Shown piece by piece: positions 15,649 to 23,681 of a stretch of 37,914 nt of DNA. Numbering within the stretch: position 1 is the stretch's first letter; every line of letters begins with the position of its first letter. The DNA comes from Myxococcales bacterium (GTDB lineage: Bacteria > Myxococcota_A > Polyangia > Polyangiales > Polyangiaceae). Under the pieces are notes generated by a model. The model worked only from the letters and a program-made list of their open reading frames with translations, did no database searches and had not been told where the DNA came from. The stretch spans positions 1-37,914 of the forward strand of contig JAJYCT010000009.1 of NCBI GenBank assembly GCA_021778125.1, read 5' to 3'. Made by a program: the position numbers and the translations under genes.

Positions 15649-15778
15649 CGAAGCCTCCTTCGGCTCTGCGCCGTCAAGGTGAGAGAGGGATAGAGAACTG
15701 CGCCTCGGACCTGGCACGCGCTCGCAGGGCTGGGGAGGGGGGCGAGCGGCGCCGGGTCCGAGGCAAGCTGCTGGCCGA

Positions 15779-16489
15779 TCAGTGCTCGCCCGTCTGCTCG
15801 ACGTTGTCGTTGCCGCCCTGCTGGCCGTCCTGGTTGTCGCAGCCGGTTGCCTGATCGGGCGCGTTCTGGTCGCCGACGGCCATCTCGGCGCTCCCGTCGG
15901 CCTGCTCGGCGTTGTCGCCTGCGCCGCCGCCACCGGACGATGCGCTGCCCGACTCGGTCCCCGGCGCCGACTCTCCCTCGGAGCCCTTGCCCTCGCCGCC
16001 GCCGTTGTCCTCGCAGCTCGTCTGCTGATCGTCGTTCACGCAGTCGGTGCAGTTGCTCCCCTGCTGGGTCGAGCCGTGGGCGGCGACCAGGACGTGAAAT
16101 CCGCCCTTGGGCGCGCCGGGCAGATAGTGCACGGCACCGAGCGCGATGCGGGCCCCGTCGGTGCCGAGGACGAACGAGGCGTCGAGCCGACCCGTCTGGC
16201 GTGGAAACACGAGCGGCACGGCTCCGTGGTCGGTCTTCAGCGACAGCTTGTAGGTGTGTCCCTTGGCGAGCGCCAGCGAGAACCCCCCGTCCGCGGCCAG
16301 GGCCGCGCTCGAAGTCCGACCTGTCTCGTCAGTCGCCGACAGGCTCCGGGCCGGCGACGGGAAGCTCGACAGCGCGGCCGTGCCACTGACGGCGCTTTGA
16401 GGGACGGGACCGCCCGTCCCTGTCCTCGAGGCGCACCCGCCTGCGACGACCGCGAGAAGGGCAACCGACGAAATGAGAGCTGAGCGCAT
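15779..16489 (-). CDS. Lipoprotein with a Gly/Glu/Asn-rich low-complexity tail
   Basis: A 236-aa predicted lipoprotein with GGAGG about 6 bases before ATG 16489. The signal MRSALISSVALLAVVAGGC has lipobox AGGC (Cys19). Residues about 40-135 look like a small beta-sandwich (GFSLALAKGHTYKLSLKTDHG..., RLDASFVLGTDGARIALGAV). A CTDCVNDDQQTSC pair then leads into a long acidic, Gly/Ser/Glu/Gln/Asn-rich tail. No family is recognised. It ends 130 bp before the small Asp-rich lipoprotein on the same strand and may be cotranscribed with that operon. It is divergent from the TPR gene at 16685; the intervening 195 bp include one copy of the dispersed upstream element. Confidence 0.75.
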   Translation of the reverse strand: MRSALISSVALLAVVAGGCASRTGTGGPVPQSAVSGTAALSSFPSPARSLSATDETGRTSSAALAADGGFSLALAKGHTYKLSLKTDHGAVPLVFPRQTGRLDASFVLGTDGARIALGAVHYLPGAPKGGFHVLVAAHGSTQQGSNCTDCVNDDQQTSCEDNGGGEGKGSEGESAPGTESGSASSGGGGAGDNAEQADGSAEMAVGDQNAPDQATGCDNQDGQQGGNDNVEQTGEH

Positions 16490-16570
16490 GGGGGACCTCC
16501 ATCGAGGCGACGCGACGCGCTGTCGGCCTCCACTTCATGTTTGCTCGTGGGGCGGGCGACCTTCATTTTT

Positions 16571-16660
16571 TCTTTGTCTTTTTCGTCCGAGCCGCGTGAA
16601 GGCACCCGCCTCTCGGGTCGAAGACAGTTAGAGACCGTGACGGGAGAAGGAATACGAGGC
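16571..16660 (+). promoter_or_regulatory. Dispersed upstream element, copy 1 (before the TPR gene)
   Basis: This copy shares the ordered blocks TTTCGTC(C)GAG, GCGTGAAGGC, CCCGCC, TCGG, then GAGAAGGAA with copies at 17300-17407 and 18558-18650. It is the most diverged of the three. It sits 25-115 bp before the start of the TPR gene and could be a promoter/5'-UTR module. Confidence 0.5.
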
Positions 16661-16684
16661 GAACCGGGCGAGAACGACCCGCGC

Positions 16685-17218
16685 ATGGCGCCAAAGATGG
16701 CCCCCGCCGTGGCGCGGCGGCGCGCGCAGCTGCAGAAGTACGTTCGCCTCGTGGTTGGAGCAGCATCGGCCCTGTGCCTGGTGGCGCTCATGAAGGTCGC
16801 CGTGGCGCGCAACCACGCCGAGTCCGCGGCGCGTCGGGAGTCGGCAGCCCCCCAGCTTGTGCCGCAGCGTGCGGAGGCCACTGCGCCAGCCCAGACCGAG
16901 CCCGCGCCGGCCGCCGCACAGCCCGATCCGGCCGCGTCGTCCCCCGCGGACATGGTCGCCCCCGAGCCCGATCCGAAAGAGGCCGCGAGGGCCAAGCACG
17001 CTTCGCGGCTCGCCCTGGAGCGCGGCAAGGTCGCCGACGCCATCGAGGCCGGCGAGCAGTCCGTCACTCTCGATCCGAGCGACGCCGAAGCGTGGCTCAT
17101 CCTGGGCGCCGCCTACCAGGAGAAGGGCGACCTTGCCCAGGCGCGCCGCAGCTTCCGTGCGTGCCTCACCGAGAGCAAGCGCGGCCCCAAGTGGGAATGC
17201 GCACAGATGCCGCACTAG
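16685..17218 (+). CDS. Membrane-anchored TPR protein
   Basis: A 177-aa protein with an Arg-rich N-terminus, one transmembrane segment (YVRLVVGAASALCLVALMKVAVA) and an Ala/Pro/Glu-rich linker. About two TPR units follow (SRLALERGKVADAIEAGEQSV and AEAWLILGAAYQEKGDLAQA). The orientation is probably N-in with the TPR in the periplasm. TPR modules mediate protein-protein contacts; the partner is unknown. The ATG at 16685 is chosen as the first Met before the membrane segment; its ribosome-binding site is weak and a GTG start upstream (about 16637) is possible. It carries the same type of upstream element as the PIG-L gene and the sigma operon, which hints at coregulation. Confidence 0.7.
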   Translation: MAPKMAPAVARRRAQLQKYVRLVVGAASALCLVALMKVAVARNHAESAARRESAAPQLVPQRAEATAPAQTEPAPAAAQPDPAASSPADMVAPEPDPKEAARAKHASRLALERGKVADAIEAGEQSVTLDPSDAEAWLILGAAYQEKGDLAQARRSFRACLTESKRGPKWECAQMPH

Positions 17219-17299
17219 CTTGACCTGCGCGGAACCTTCTCCCGCTGGTGTGGGCAGGAGCGGCGCCGCTCCGCCACGGCGCAGGGCACAAGTGGTTCT

Positions 17300-17407
17300 C
17301 TCTTTCGTCGAGCTTCTTCGTCGATGCAGCGTGAAGGCGCCCGCCCCTCGGAGCGAATAAGAGTGACGAGAGCAGGATGAGAAGGAAATGCGAATGGGCG
17401 TCGTGCG
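17300..17407 (+). promoter_or_regulatory. Dispersed upstream element, copy 2 (before the PIG-L gene)
   Basis: Nearly collinear with copy 3: TTTCGTCGAG, GCAGCGTGAAGGCGCCCGCC, TCGGAGCGAATA, GAGAAGGAAATGCG, continuing through the start region ATGGG(C/T)GTCGTGCGC. This copy has an extra CTTCTTCGTCGAT insertion. An upstream block (17239-17287) containing CCCGCTGGTGTGGGCAGG and a palindrome at 17258-17271 is also shared with copy 3. Confidence 0.6.
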
Positions 17408-18338
17408 CGCCCTCCCTCCTTCCTGGATTCCCATGTTTTTCCAGCGATTCGACACTCCCTTCGCCCTCCCCTGCACACTCGCCCTCGGCGTACTCTCCTG
17501 CGCAGTCCAACCCGGCGGCGCCAACGAGGTAGCCGACGCTGTGCCAGATGGGCACACGCATGCAAGGACAAGGGGCCCCATCGTGTTCTTCGCCGCGCAT
17601 CCTGATGACGAGACCATCGGGATGGCCGGCGCGATCCTCCAGGCCGTGTCCGAGGGACGGCCCGTGTACATCGAGCTGATGACCCACGGGGACAGCTCGT
17701 TCGTGCGATCCGAGCTCGTCAACGGCCAGACGGACGCCTGGCACCCGGGATCACACATGTACCCGCTCTCCGTCCAGAGCTTCGGCGAGGCTCGTGTGCG
17801 CGAGTTCATGGACGCCATGCAACGCCTCGGCGTCACTGGCGTGAACGTGTCGGATTTCGGGAGCTCCTCCAAGCTCACGTCGGCGCAGGTGACCGAGCGC
17901 GTCGACTACTGGCTCTCGCGCAATGAGCGTGGGCTGAGCCTACGCGGCACGGCCGGCGCGCAGGATCCGGCTCACGCGACGAGTCCCGCACCACACCCCG
18001 ACCACGCCGCAGTCTGGAATGCGCTCGTCGCCTCCGGATACGAAGACGTCCTGGGGTACTGCATCTACGAGGCGGTGACGGGCCGATGTCGCTACGACGA
18101 GAAGGTCGATGTCAGCGAGTGGTGCGCCGGCAAGCGCGATGCGCTCGGGGCGTACGAGACGTGGGATCCGTCGAAGGGCCGCTACGGCATCGCCTTGCAC
18201 AGCACGTACGGGCTGCTCAAGAACGTCGGCGCTCGGTGCAACGAGTACGTCGTGCGCGCGATCCCCGACCGGCCGTCGACGATCGACAACACCGACCCGT
18301 TGCCGCCTCAGATCGAGGGCGACGATCTCGAGCGCTGA
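17394..18338 (+). CDS. PIG-L family deacetylase, predicted lipoprotein
   Basis: About 314 residues. The zinc-deacetylase signature AAHPDDETIG (about 61-70) and the later HPDH motif mark the PIG-L/LmbE family, which removes N-acetyl groups from sugar conjugates such as GlcNAc-inositol derivatives. A hydrophobic N-terminus ending in LGVLSC suggests export and lipid anchoring, which is unusual for the family but seen in myxobacteria. The ATG at 17394 is preferred over 17388 because the AAGGAA site would be too close to the first; an internal ATG at 17433 (MFFQRFDTP...) would give a more standard signal peptide. The upstream region including the start is homologous to that of the gene at 18636. 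The substrate is unknown; exported PIG-L proteins may act on cell-wall or extracellular glycans. Confidence 0.85.
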   Translation: MGVVRALPPSWIPMFFQRFDTPFALPCTLALGVLSCAVQPGGANEVADAVPDGHTHARTRGPIVFFAAHPDDETIGMAGAILQAVSEGRPVYIELMTHGDSSFVRSELVNGQTDAWHPGSHMYPLSVQSFGEARVREFMDAMQRLGVTGVNVSDFGSSSKLTSAQVTERVDYWLSRNERGLSLRGTAGAQDPAHATSPAPHPDHAAVWNALVASGYEDVLGYCIYEAVTGRCRYDEKVDVSEWCAGKRDALGAYETWDPSKGRYGIALHSTYGLLKNVGARCNEYVVRAIPDRPSTIDNTDPLPPQIEGDDLER

Positions 18339-18463
18339 CGGCAGCGCGCATTTCGCGAGGATCGCCTCGGGTCTGGGTTCTGGGCCACCAAGAGTGGTCT
18401 CCGGCCTACCGCAGGTGGTCGCCGGGCCGCCGCCCGTGCTCATCTTGTCCCGCTTGTCCCGCT

Positions 18464-18495
18464 GGTGTGGGCAGGGGCGGCGCCTGTCCCACACC
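18464..18495 (+). terminator. Hairpin in the leader of the sigma operon
   Basis: Arms GGTGTGGGCAGG (18464-18475) and CCTGTCCCACACC (18483-18495) pair with one bulged base, 126 bp after the PIG-L stop. There is no U-tract, so it may be a terminator of the PIG-L gene or a leader structure. The left arm is conserved upstream of the PIG-L gene but the right arm is not. Confidence 0.45.
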
Positions 18496-18557
18496 CGCGG
18501 CGCAGGGCGTAGGGTCTTGGTCGAACCTCGAGCAAGAGACTCGAGCTACCGGCAACT

Positions 18558-18650
18558 CCTTCTCTTCTTTCGTCGAGGCAGCGTGAAGGCGCCCGCCTTT
18601 CGGAGCGAATACAATGGCGAGAGAAGGAAATGCGGATGGGTGTCGTGCGC
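18558..18650 (+). promoter_or_regulatory. Dispersed upstream element, copy 3 (before the sigma operon)
   Basis: TTTCGTCGAGGCAGCGTGAA, then GGCGCCCGCC, TTTCGGAGCGAATAC, GAGAAGGAAATGCG and ATGGGTGTCGTGCGC. Homologous to copies 1 and 2. It covers the ribosome-binding site and start of the first gene of the operon. Confidence 0.6.
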
Positions 18651-19610
18651 CATGGGATGGAGCGAGGCCTGCTGGCGGCCGCCGCATGGGCCGCGTGCGA
18701 AGTCGCCAATGCCGCGGCTGCGCCGGCAGGATCCGGCGCGTGCTCCGTGGTGCTCGTTCCCGACGATGCTGGCGCGCCCTGGATCGACGCGACGACCGCG
18801 CTCGCCCGGCGGGTGGGAGCGGCTGGCTCGGAGGCCGACTGCCGCACCATCCGCATCGAGGTCGGCGCCGTCGGGGCAACGGTCGTGTTCACGACGCGCG
18901 ACGGCCGTCAGGCGCAGCGCACGGCCGAGAGCCCAGGTGATCTCGGTCCCGCCGTCGCCGCTCTCCTGGTCTCGGTCGAGTCCTCTTCGCCTCTCTCCAC
19001 TCCGCCGCACCCCGGCCCGAGCCCAGCCGTGCCCCCCTCGAGCCCTTCGCCGGGCGACGCAGTCGCGCCCTCCTCGGCGCCAGCCGACTCCGCGCACCTG
19101 GAGCTCGGCGCCGCTGCGGGCGGACGGATCGCCGGCCCCGGCGGGTTCGTCTCTCCGGACGTGGGGGTCGTGGCGAGCCTGACGATCGCGCGCTGGGAGC
19201 TCGGCGTGCTCGCGCAGTGGGAGCCCTTGCAGGCGCCGACCCAGGGAGCCGCGCCCTCCGGATTCGCGATGTCGAGCTTCGCCACCGGCGTGCTCGTCGG
19301 GCGACGGCAGCCCGTCGGCGGAGTCGACATCGTGGCCGGCGCACTGGCAGCGGTGACCGTGACGAGCGAGACGGGCGCCGGGGCAGGTGGCGGCGGCGCA
19401 ACGGGCGGGCCGTCGAGCGCCGAGCCGCGAGCGGGACTCTATGCCGGTCTGGCGTTTCCTCGCCGCGCGCGCCTGCGCCTGCGCCCGATGCTCGGCGCAG
19501 ACCTCGCGGCGTCGCGCGTCGGCACGCCGCTGGTGATCGACTCGGCCCTGCCGCCGCTGCCGTGGTGGAGCATGACCGCGTCGCTCGGCGTCGAATGGGA
19601 GCCGCTGTGA
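18636..19610 (+). CDS. Exported envelope protein, first gene of the sigma-factor operon
   Basis: About 324 residues. The N-terminal region carries a hydrophobic Ala-rich stretch (GLLAAAAWAACEVANAAAA), consistent with a signal peptide. A small domain of about 80 residues follows (CSVVLVPDDAG... to LGPAVAALLVSVE), then a Pro/Ser linker. The C-terminal domain of about 170 residues has alternating strands (GGRIAGPGGFVSPDVGVVAS, WELGVLAQWEPL, FATGVLVGRRQPVGGVDIV, ARLRLRPMLGADLAASRVG), suggesting an outer-membrane beta-barrel. The start at 18636 is preferred to 18630 on ribosome-site spacing. Its TGA overlaps the GTG of the sigma gene, so it belongs to that operon and is a plausible signal-related or target envelope component. 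A truncated inverted copy lies at 10676-11329. No known family name is assigned. Confidence 0.7.
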   Translation: MGVVRHGMERGLLAAAAWAACEVANAAAAPAGSGACSVVLVPDDAGAPWIDATTALARRVGAAGSEADCRTIRIEVGAVGATVVFTTRDGRQAQRTAESPGDLGPAVAALLVSVESSSPLSTPPHPGPSPAVPPSSPSPGDAVAPSSAPADSAHLELGAAAGGRIAGPGGFVSPDVGVVASLTIARWELGVLAQWEPLQAPTQGAAPSGFAMSSFATGVLVGRRQPVGGVDIVAGALAAVTVTSETGAGAGGGGATGGPSSAEPRAGLYAGLAFPRRARLRLRPMLGADLAASRVGTPLVIDSALPPLPWWSMTASLGVEWEPL

Positions 19611-20191
19611 GCGCCGTGATCGCGCCGCGCCACGCTCCCACCGATCCGGAGCTGCTCTCACGGATCGCGCAGGGCGATCTCGCGAGCCTCGGAGACCTCT
19701 ACGAGCGCTACTCCGGAGACGTCAGGCGCTTCGTCGGCAGACTGGGCGCGCTCGGCGTCCAGCCAGGGGAGGTCGACGACCTGGTGCAGTCGACGTTCCT
19801 GCTCGTCGCCCGGGCCAGCCATGGCTACGACGGTCGCGTGGCGGCGCGCGCCTGGCTATTCGGCCTGGCCGCGAATGTCGCGCGCCAGCACAGGCGATCC
19901 CTCGCGCGGCTCGCGCGCAAGCTGGCGGCGTGGGCCGCGGAGCCGAAGTCTCACGGCGAGCCCTCACCCGCCGAGTTGCTCGCGGCCAAGGAGGCCGCGG
20001 TGCGCGCTCAGCGGGCCATCGACGGCCTGCCTTGGAAGAAGCGCGAGGTCTTCCTGATGGTCGTCGTCGAGGGGATCAGCGGAGAGCAGGCGGCCGCCGC
20101 GCTCGGGATCCCGCTTGCCACGGTGTGGACGCGATTGCATCACGCGCGGCGAGACATCCGCCGACTGCTCGCGGAGGAGGAGACGCCATGA
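19607..20191 (+). CDS. ECF-type RNA polymerase sigma factor
   Basis: A 194-aa sigma-70 family protein of ECF size. Region 2 covers about residues 26-100, including LYERYSGDVRRFV and VDDLVQSTFLLVARA (2.2-like) and ARAWLFGLAANVARQHRR (2.3/2.4-like). Region 4 covers about 130-190, with AIDGLPWKKREVFLMVVVEG and the helix-turn-helix GISGEQAAAALGIPLATVWT. The GTG at 19607 overlaps the upstream TGA (GTGA), with GGGAG 5 bases before it. Its own stop overlaps the ATG of the anti-sigma gene by 4 bp. The organisation (envelope protein, sigma, membrane anti-sigma) is typical of autoregulated stress/envelope-signalling units. Its regulon may include the genes preceded by the same upstream element, but this is inference. 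Confidence 0.92.
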   Translation: MSAVIAPRHAPTDPELLSRIAQGDLASLGDLYERYSGDVRRFVGRLGALGVQPGEVDDLVQSTFLLVARASHGYDGRVAARAWLFGLAANVARQHRRSLARLARKLAAWAAEPKSHGEPSPAELLAAKEAAVRAQRAIDGLPWKKREVFLMVVVEGISGEQAAAALGIPLATVWTRLHHARRDIRRLLAEEETP

Positions 20192-21366
20192 GCGCGAACG
20201 CGAGGGCGACGTGCCACCGAAGCTGGCAAGCCGAGGCGATCGAGGACGGTCGCCTCGAGGGCGGCGAGCGCGAGGCGTTCGAGCGTCACGCGCGCGCGTG
20301 CGCGATCTGCACGAGGGCGGTCCGCGCGCTCGCCTCGGTGCGCGAAGCGATGGAGCACCTGCCCGATCACGCGCAATCTCCTCTGGAGCGGCGGCGCGGC
20401 CGGATGGACCTGCTCGAGCGTGCCGACGCGCGGCAAACGCGGCGAGCCGGAGCCCGCGGTCGAGCCTCCGCGCGCTGGATCGCCGCGTGCGGCGTCGCCG
20501 CGCTGCTGGTACTCGCGGCCTTGCTTCAAGTCACTCGGCACGCTCGACCCCAACCCATGGAGGCTGCCGGGGCTCCGGCGCCACGCTTCGATGTCGTCGA
20601 ACTGGGCGCGGTTCGCTGGACCGCGGGGGCCGCCGGCGCGGAGAGCCGCGCACGACTCTCCGACGGCACCTTGAGCATCCACGTGGACCATCTGCTCGCG
20701 GGCCAGCGATTCGTCCTGGAGTTGCCCGACGGCGAGATCGAGGTGCGCGGCACCCGCTTCGTGACGTCGGTCGGGGCCGGACACACCCAGCGCGTCGAGG
20801 TGACCGAGGGCGTCGTCGCGCTGCGACTTCACGGCGAGCCCGAGCGCCTGCTCGGCGCTGGCCAAGCGTGGGCGCTCCCCGTGGAGCCGACGCTGTCGGC
20901 CACGACCCAGGCGACCGCCGCCGTGCCCACCGCAACCTCCGCGCCGGCCGTGATCGCCGGCCGTGCGCCTTCGCGCTCGTCGCCGGCTGGCGCCGCTCCT
21001 GCGAGGGGCGCTCCTCTCCGGCTACCCGGGACGGCGTCAGTCACCTCGGGGTCCTCCGCAGCCGCGATGGGATCATCGACTCCCGCGGCATCGAGCGCAC
21101 GGCCCTCCGGCGCGGCGGCAGGGTTTGCAGCCGGGATTGGAGCCTTCGAGGCGGGTGACTATCTTCGCGCCGACGCGCTCCTCGCGCAGTTCGTCCACGA
21201 CCATCCAGGCGACTCCCGGAGCGAGGACGCCGCTTTCATTCGCATCGCCGTGCACCAGCGCATGGGAGACCCATCAGGTGCGTCGCGGCTCGCACGGGCC
21301 TACCTGCGCGACTGCCCGCTCGGACTGCGCCGCAAGGAAGCCGAGAAGCTCGCAGACCCGCCGTGA
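20188..21366 (+). CDS. Membrane anti-sigma factor with zf-HC2, FecR-like and TPR-like regions
   Basis: 392 residues. The cytoplasmic N-terminus has the anti-sigma zinc-binding pattern H-x(3)-C-x(2)-C (H34, C38, C41). One transmembrane helix lies at about 96-115 (RWIAACGVAALLVLAALLQV). The periplasmic part first has a FecR-like domain of about 95 residues (VVELGAVRW, GTLSIHVDHLLAGQRFVLEL, GEIEVRGTRFVTSVG, RVEVTEGVVALRL). An Ala/Ser/Pro linker leads to a C-terminal helical repeat (FEAGDYLRADALLAQFVHDH...EDAAFIRIAVHQRMGD) like TPR or YbgF/CpoB repeats. The start overlaps the sigma stop (ATGA). The layout is that of a transmembrane anti-sigma/sensor holding the sigma factor until an envelope signal arrives. 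It lacks any visible TonB-transducer partner in the window. Confidence 0.88.
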   Translation: MSANARATCHRSWQAEAIEDGRLEGGEREAFERHARACAICTRAVRALASVREAMEHLPDHAQSPLERRRGRMDLLERADARQTRRAGARGRASARWIAACGVAALLVLAALLQVTRHARPQPMEAAGAPAPRFDVVELGAVRWTAGAAGAESRARLSDGTLSIHVDHLLAGQRFVLELPDGEIEVRGTRFVTSVGAGHTQRVEVTEGVVALRLHGEPERLLGAGQAWALPVEPTLSATTQATAAVPTATSAPAVIAGRAPSRSSPAGAAPARGAPLRLPGTASVTSGSSAAAMGSSTPAASSARPSGAAAGFAAGIGAFEAGDYLRADALLAQFVHDHPGDSRSEDAAFIRIAVHQRMGDPSGASRLARAYLRDCPLGLRRKEAEKLADPP

Positions 21367-21369
21367 CGC

Positions 21370-21553
21370 AGCGTCGCGCGAGTGGGATCTCGTCGTCTCG
21401 GGAGCCGATGCCGCCGCACGTCGCGTACGTGTTCGGGATGTTCCAGTCGGTCACGTTGTTCGAGGAGCAAGCGCCAGCGTCGGGCGCGCATCCGGAGTTC
21501 GCGGCGTTGGGATCGCAGAGCTGCGCGCAAGCGTCCAGGGCGTCCAGCTCATC
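21370..21553 (-). pseudogene. Remnant of a Cys-rich secreted protein
   Basis: A minus-strand frame reads LDALDACAQLCDPNAANSG, then CAPDAGACSSNN and VTDWNIPNTYATCGGIGSR, which looks like genuine myxobacterial Cys-rich protein. There is no signal peptide, start or natural stop, and the anti-sigma gene abuts it. Treated as a fragment. Confidence 0.45.
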
Positions 21554-21629
21554 CCGGTGACCGTCGTGTCGAAGCGAGGGAGGGTGCGCCGGCGATCGAG
21601 CCGGCCAGCAGCAGCGCGAGCGCGCGCAT

Positions 21630-22005
21630 CTACTGCGCGCCGATGGTCAGCCTCAGCCGGGCGTCATGTCGTCCGGGCCGTGGCGGCGCGCCGACATCGG
21701 CGGTGGTGCGCGTGACGACCCAGCCGGCCTTCGTGATCGCGGCGGCGAGATCGAGGACCTTCGCCGCCGCGCTCGCCCCCACGATCTTCGCATGCTCTTC
21801 ACCCGAAAGCGCCTCCGGTGGACGGGATGCGAATGCGGCGGCGCCCATCCGGGGCTTTCGCGCGATGGGGCAGCACGACCTCGGCAACCGCGCGAAAGTG
21901 GTCCCAGTACCCGAAGAAGTACGTTTCTCCCACGGTGAGCCGCTCGGCGAGGTCGACGACCGTGCGCTGTCGGGTCACAGTTGAGGACGTGCCGCAGAGG
22001 ATCAA
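21630..22005 (-). pseudogene. Frameshifted small gene (two adjoining frames)
   Basis: The first frame (22005 to about 21850) reads TVVDLAERLTVGETYFFGYW, then DHFRAVAEVVLPHRAK. A second frame (about 21850-21630) then reads KIVGASAAAKVLDLAAAITK and GWVVTRTTADVGAPPRP, and ends LRLTIGAQ with a stop. Together they would make a protein of about 125 residues joined by a frameshift near 21850. Only a TTG start is available at 22005, where a hydrophobic ILC follows. No family is recognised. The 300 bp from 22006 to 22305 hold no confident gene; a plus-strand stretch around 21985-22090 (IKKTATKDYDLDGAAMFWLP) is protein-like but cannot be bounded. Confidence 0.4.
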
Positions 22006-22305
22006 GAAGACGGCGACGAAGGACTACGATCTCGACGGCGCTGCGATGTTCTGGTTGCCGGACAAGTTCCCGCCCATCGTGGAGCCGGCGCGATCCCCGG
22101 CCCCCCAGGCATCAACAGGGGAGCGCGGTCACAAGTGCGACACGGGCTGGCCCCGCCTCGGTCTCTCCTGATCGGGATGGGAAACGCGTATTCGAAATGG
22201 ATCCCGGCCCTCTTCCTTGCCAGCCTGCGTTGTGGTTGCATTCATCGCAGTACGCTGGGATCGTGTGCCGGTCTTGTTCGACGGCCCGCGTTCGGGTTCC
22301 GCGAG

Positions 22306-23595
22306 ATGACTCACCCCCCCCCCCGCACCTTTCCCCACATCGAGACCTCGAGGGCTCGGGTTCCGGAGCGGGATGTCGGTCGCGAAGTCGAGGAGCTTCG
22401 CCGTCAACTCCATGACGCCGAGCAAGCCGTCCATCGCGCCGAGGAACAACTGCGTCGAGTCCAGAAGGTGGACTCCATCGGCGCGCTCGCGGGTGGTATC
22501 GCGCACGACTTCAACAACCTGCTCACCGTCATCCTCACCTACGCGAGCCTCGCGCTTCAGCGACGGCGTTCCGACGACGAGATTCGTGCGGACCTCGAAC
22601 AGGTGATTCGAGCCGGCGAGCGTGCCGTTGAGCTCACGCGACAGATTCTCGCCTTCAGCCGACCGCAGGTGCCTCGGCCCGCCGTTGTCGACGTGAACCT
22701 GGTCGTCGCGAGCATGGAGAAGATGCTCCGCCGTCTGCTCGGCGAAGACGTCGAACTGTCGCGGCTCGCATCCGGCGCGCTCGGCAGCGTGCACGTAGAC
22801 CCGGGCCAGATCGAGCAGATCGTCATGAACCTCACGGTCAACGCGCGCGACGCCATGCCCCAGGGCGGCAAGCTCACCATCGAGACCAAGAACGTCGACC
22901 TCGATGCCGGCGACGAACGCGAGCACCAGGGCGTACCTGCCGGTCGCTACGTCATGCTCGCCGTGAGCGACACGGGAACGGGGATCGACACGCAGACGCG
23001 AGAGCGCATCTTCGAGCCCTTCTTCACCACGAAGCAAAAGGGCACTGGCCTCGGACTCTCGACCGTGCTCGGCATCGTGAAGCAAGCCGGGGGGCACATC
23101 GCGGTCGAGAGTGAGCCCGGCAACGGCACGACCTTCAAGGTCTGCTTGCCTCGAACCGACGGTGCCGCCGAGGCTTGCTCATGGCGACCGCCGGTTCTCG
23201 AATCAGGGCGGTGGACGGAGACCATCCTGCTCGTCGAAGACGACGATCCGGTGCGAGCCGCCGTGTGCAGCATCCTGGAGCGCAGCGGCTACCGCGTGCT
23301 CGAAGCTCGCAACGGGGGTGAAGCCCTTCTCGTCTGCGAACAACACCGAGAGCGCATCCACTTGCTGCTCACCGACGTTGTGCTCCCGAGGATGAACGGC
23401 ACGCAGCTCGCCCGTCGGCTCACGAGCGGGCGCCCCGACATGAAGGTGCTCTTCATGTCCGGCTACACGGGCGAGACCATCGTTCACCACGGAGTCCTGG
23501 TGCCGGGATCGGCGCACCTCCAGAAGCCGCTCACGCCGGACAAGCTCACGCGAAAGGTGCGCGAGGTGCTCGGGGCGAGAGGGAACGGGCCGTAA
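22306..23595 (+). CDS. Soluble hybrid histidine kinase with C-terminal receiver
   Basis: 429 residues with no membrane segment. Residues about 20-54 form a coiled coil (EVEELRRQLHDAEQAVHRAE). The dimerisation/phosphoacceptor helix has GGIAHDFNN (His67). ATPase motifs follow: IVMNLTVNARDA (N box, about 172-183), SDTGTGID (221-228), FEPFFTTK (236-243) and GTGLGLS (246-252). The receiver domain occupies about 306-422, with EDDD (311-314), the phosphoacceptor in LLLTDVVLP (Asp357) and LQKP (Lys407). No sensor domain is present, so the input is probably via the coiled coil or a partner. The ATG at 22306 was chosen as the closest start before the coiled coil; earlier in-frame starts exist (22177, 22135). 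A run of 11 C lies at codons 3-7. Confidence 0.88.
   Translation: MTHPPPRTFPHIETSRARVPERDVGREVEELRRQLHDAEQAVHRAEEQLRRVQKVDSIGALAGGIAHDFNNLLTVILTYASLALQRRRSDDEIRADLEQVIRAGERAVELTRQILAFSRPQVPRPAVVDVNLVVASMEKMLRRLLGEDVELSRLASGALGSVHVDPGQIEQIVMNLTVNARDAMPQGGKLTIETKNVDLDAGDEREHQGVPAGRYVMLAVSDTGTGIDTQTRERIFEPFFTTKQKGTGLGLSTVLGIVKQAGGHIAVESEPGNGTTFKVCLPRTDGAAEACSWRPPVLESGRWTETILLVEDDDPVRAAVCSILERSGYRVLEARNGGEALLVCEQHRERIHLLLTDVVLPRMNGTQLARRLTSGRPDMKVLFMSGYTGETIVHHGVLVPGSAHLQKPLTPDKLTRKVREVLGARGNGP
22314..22324 (+). repeat. Homopolymer of 11 C at the start of the kinase gene
   Basis: The tract encodes the Pro-Pro-Pro after Met-Thr-His. Gain or loss of one C would frameshift the kinase unless a start downstream of the tract is used. 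It could be a phase-variable switch or a sequencing-error hot spot. Confidence 0.9.
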
Positions 23596-23681
23596 GGCGA
23601 TGGTAGAGGATTCCGCCGTGGCCTCCCCTTCGCATCGGCTCCGCGACGGGCAAACTTCAGCAGCAAGCGAGTCGTAAGCAC

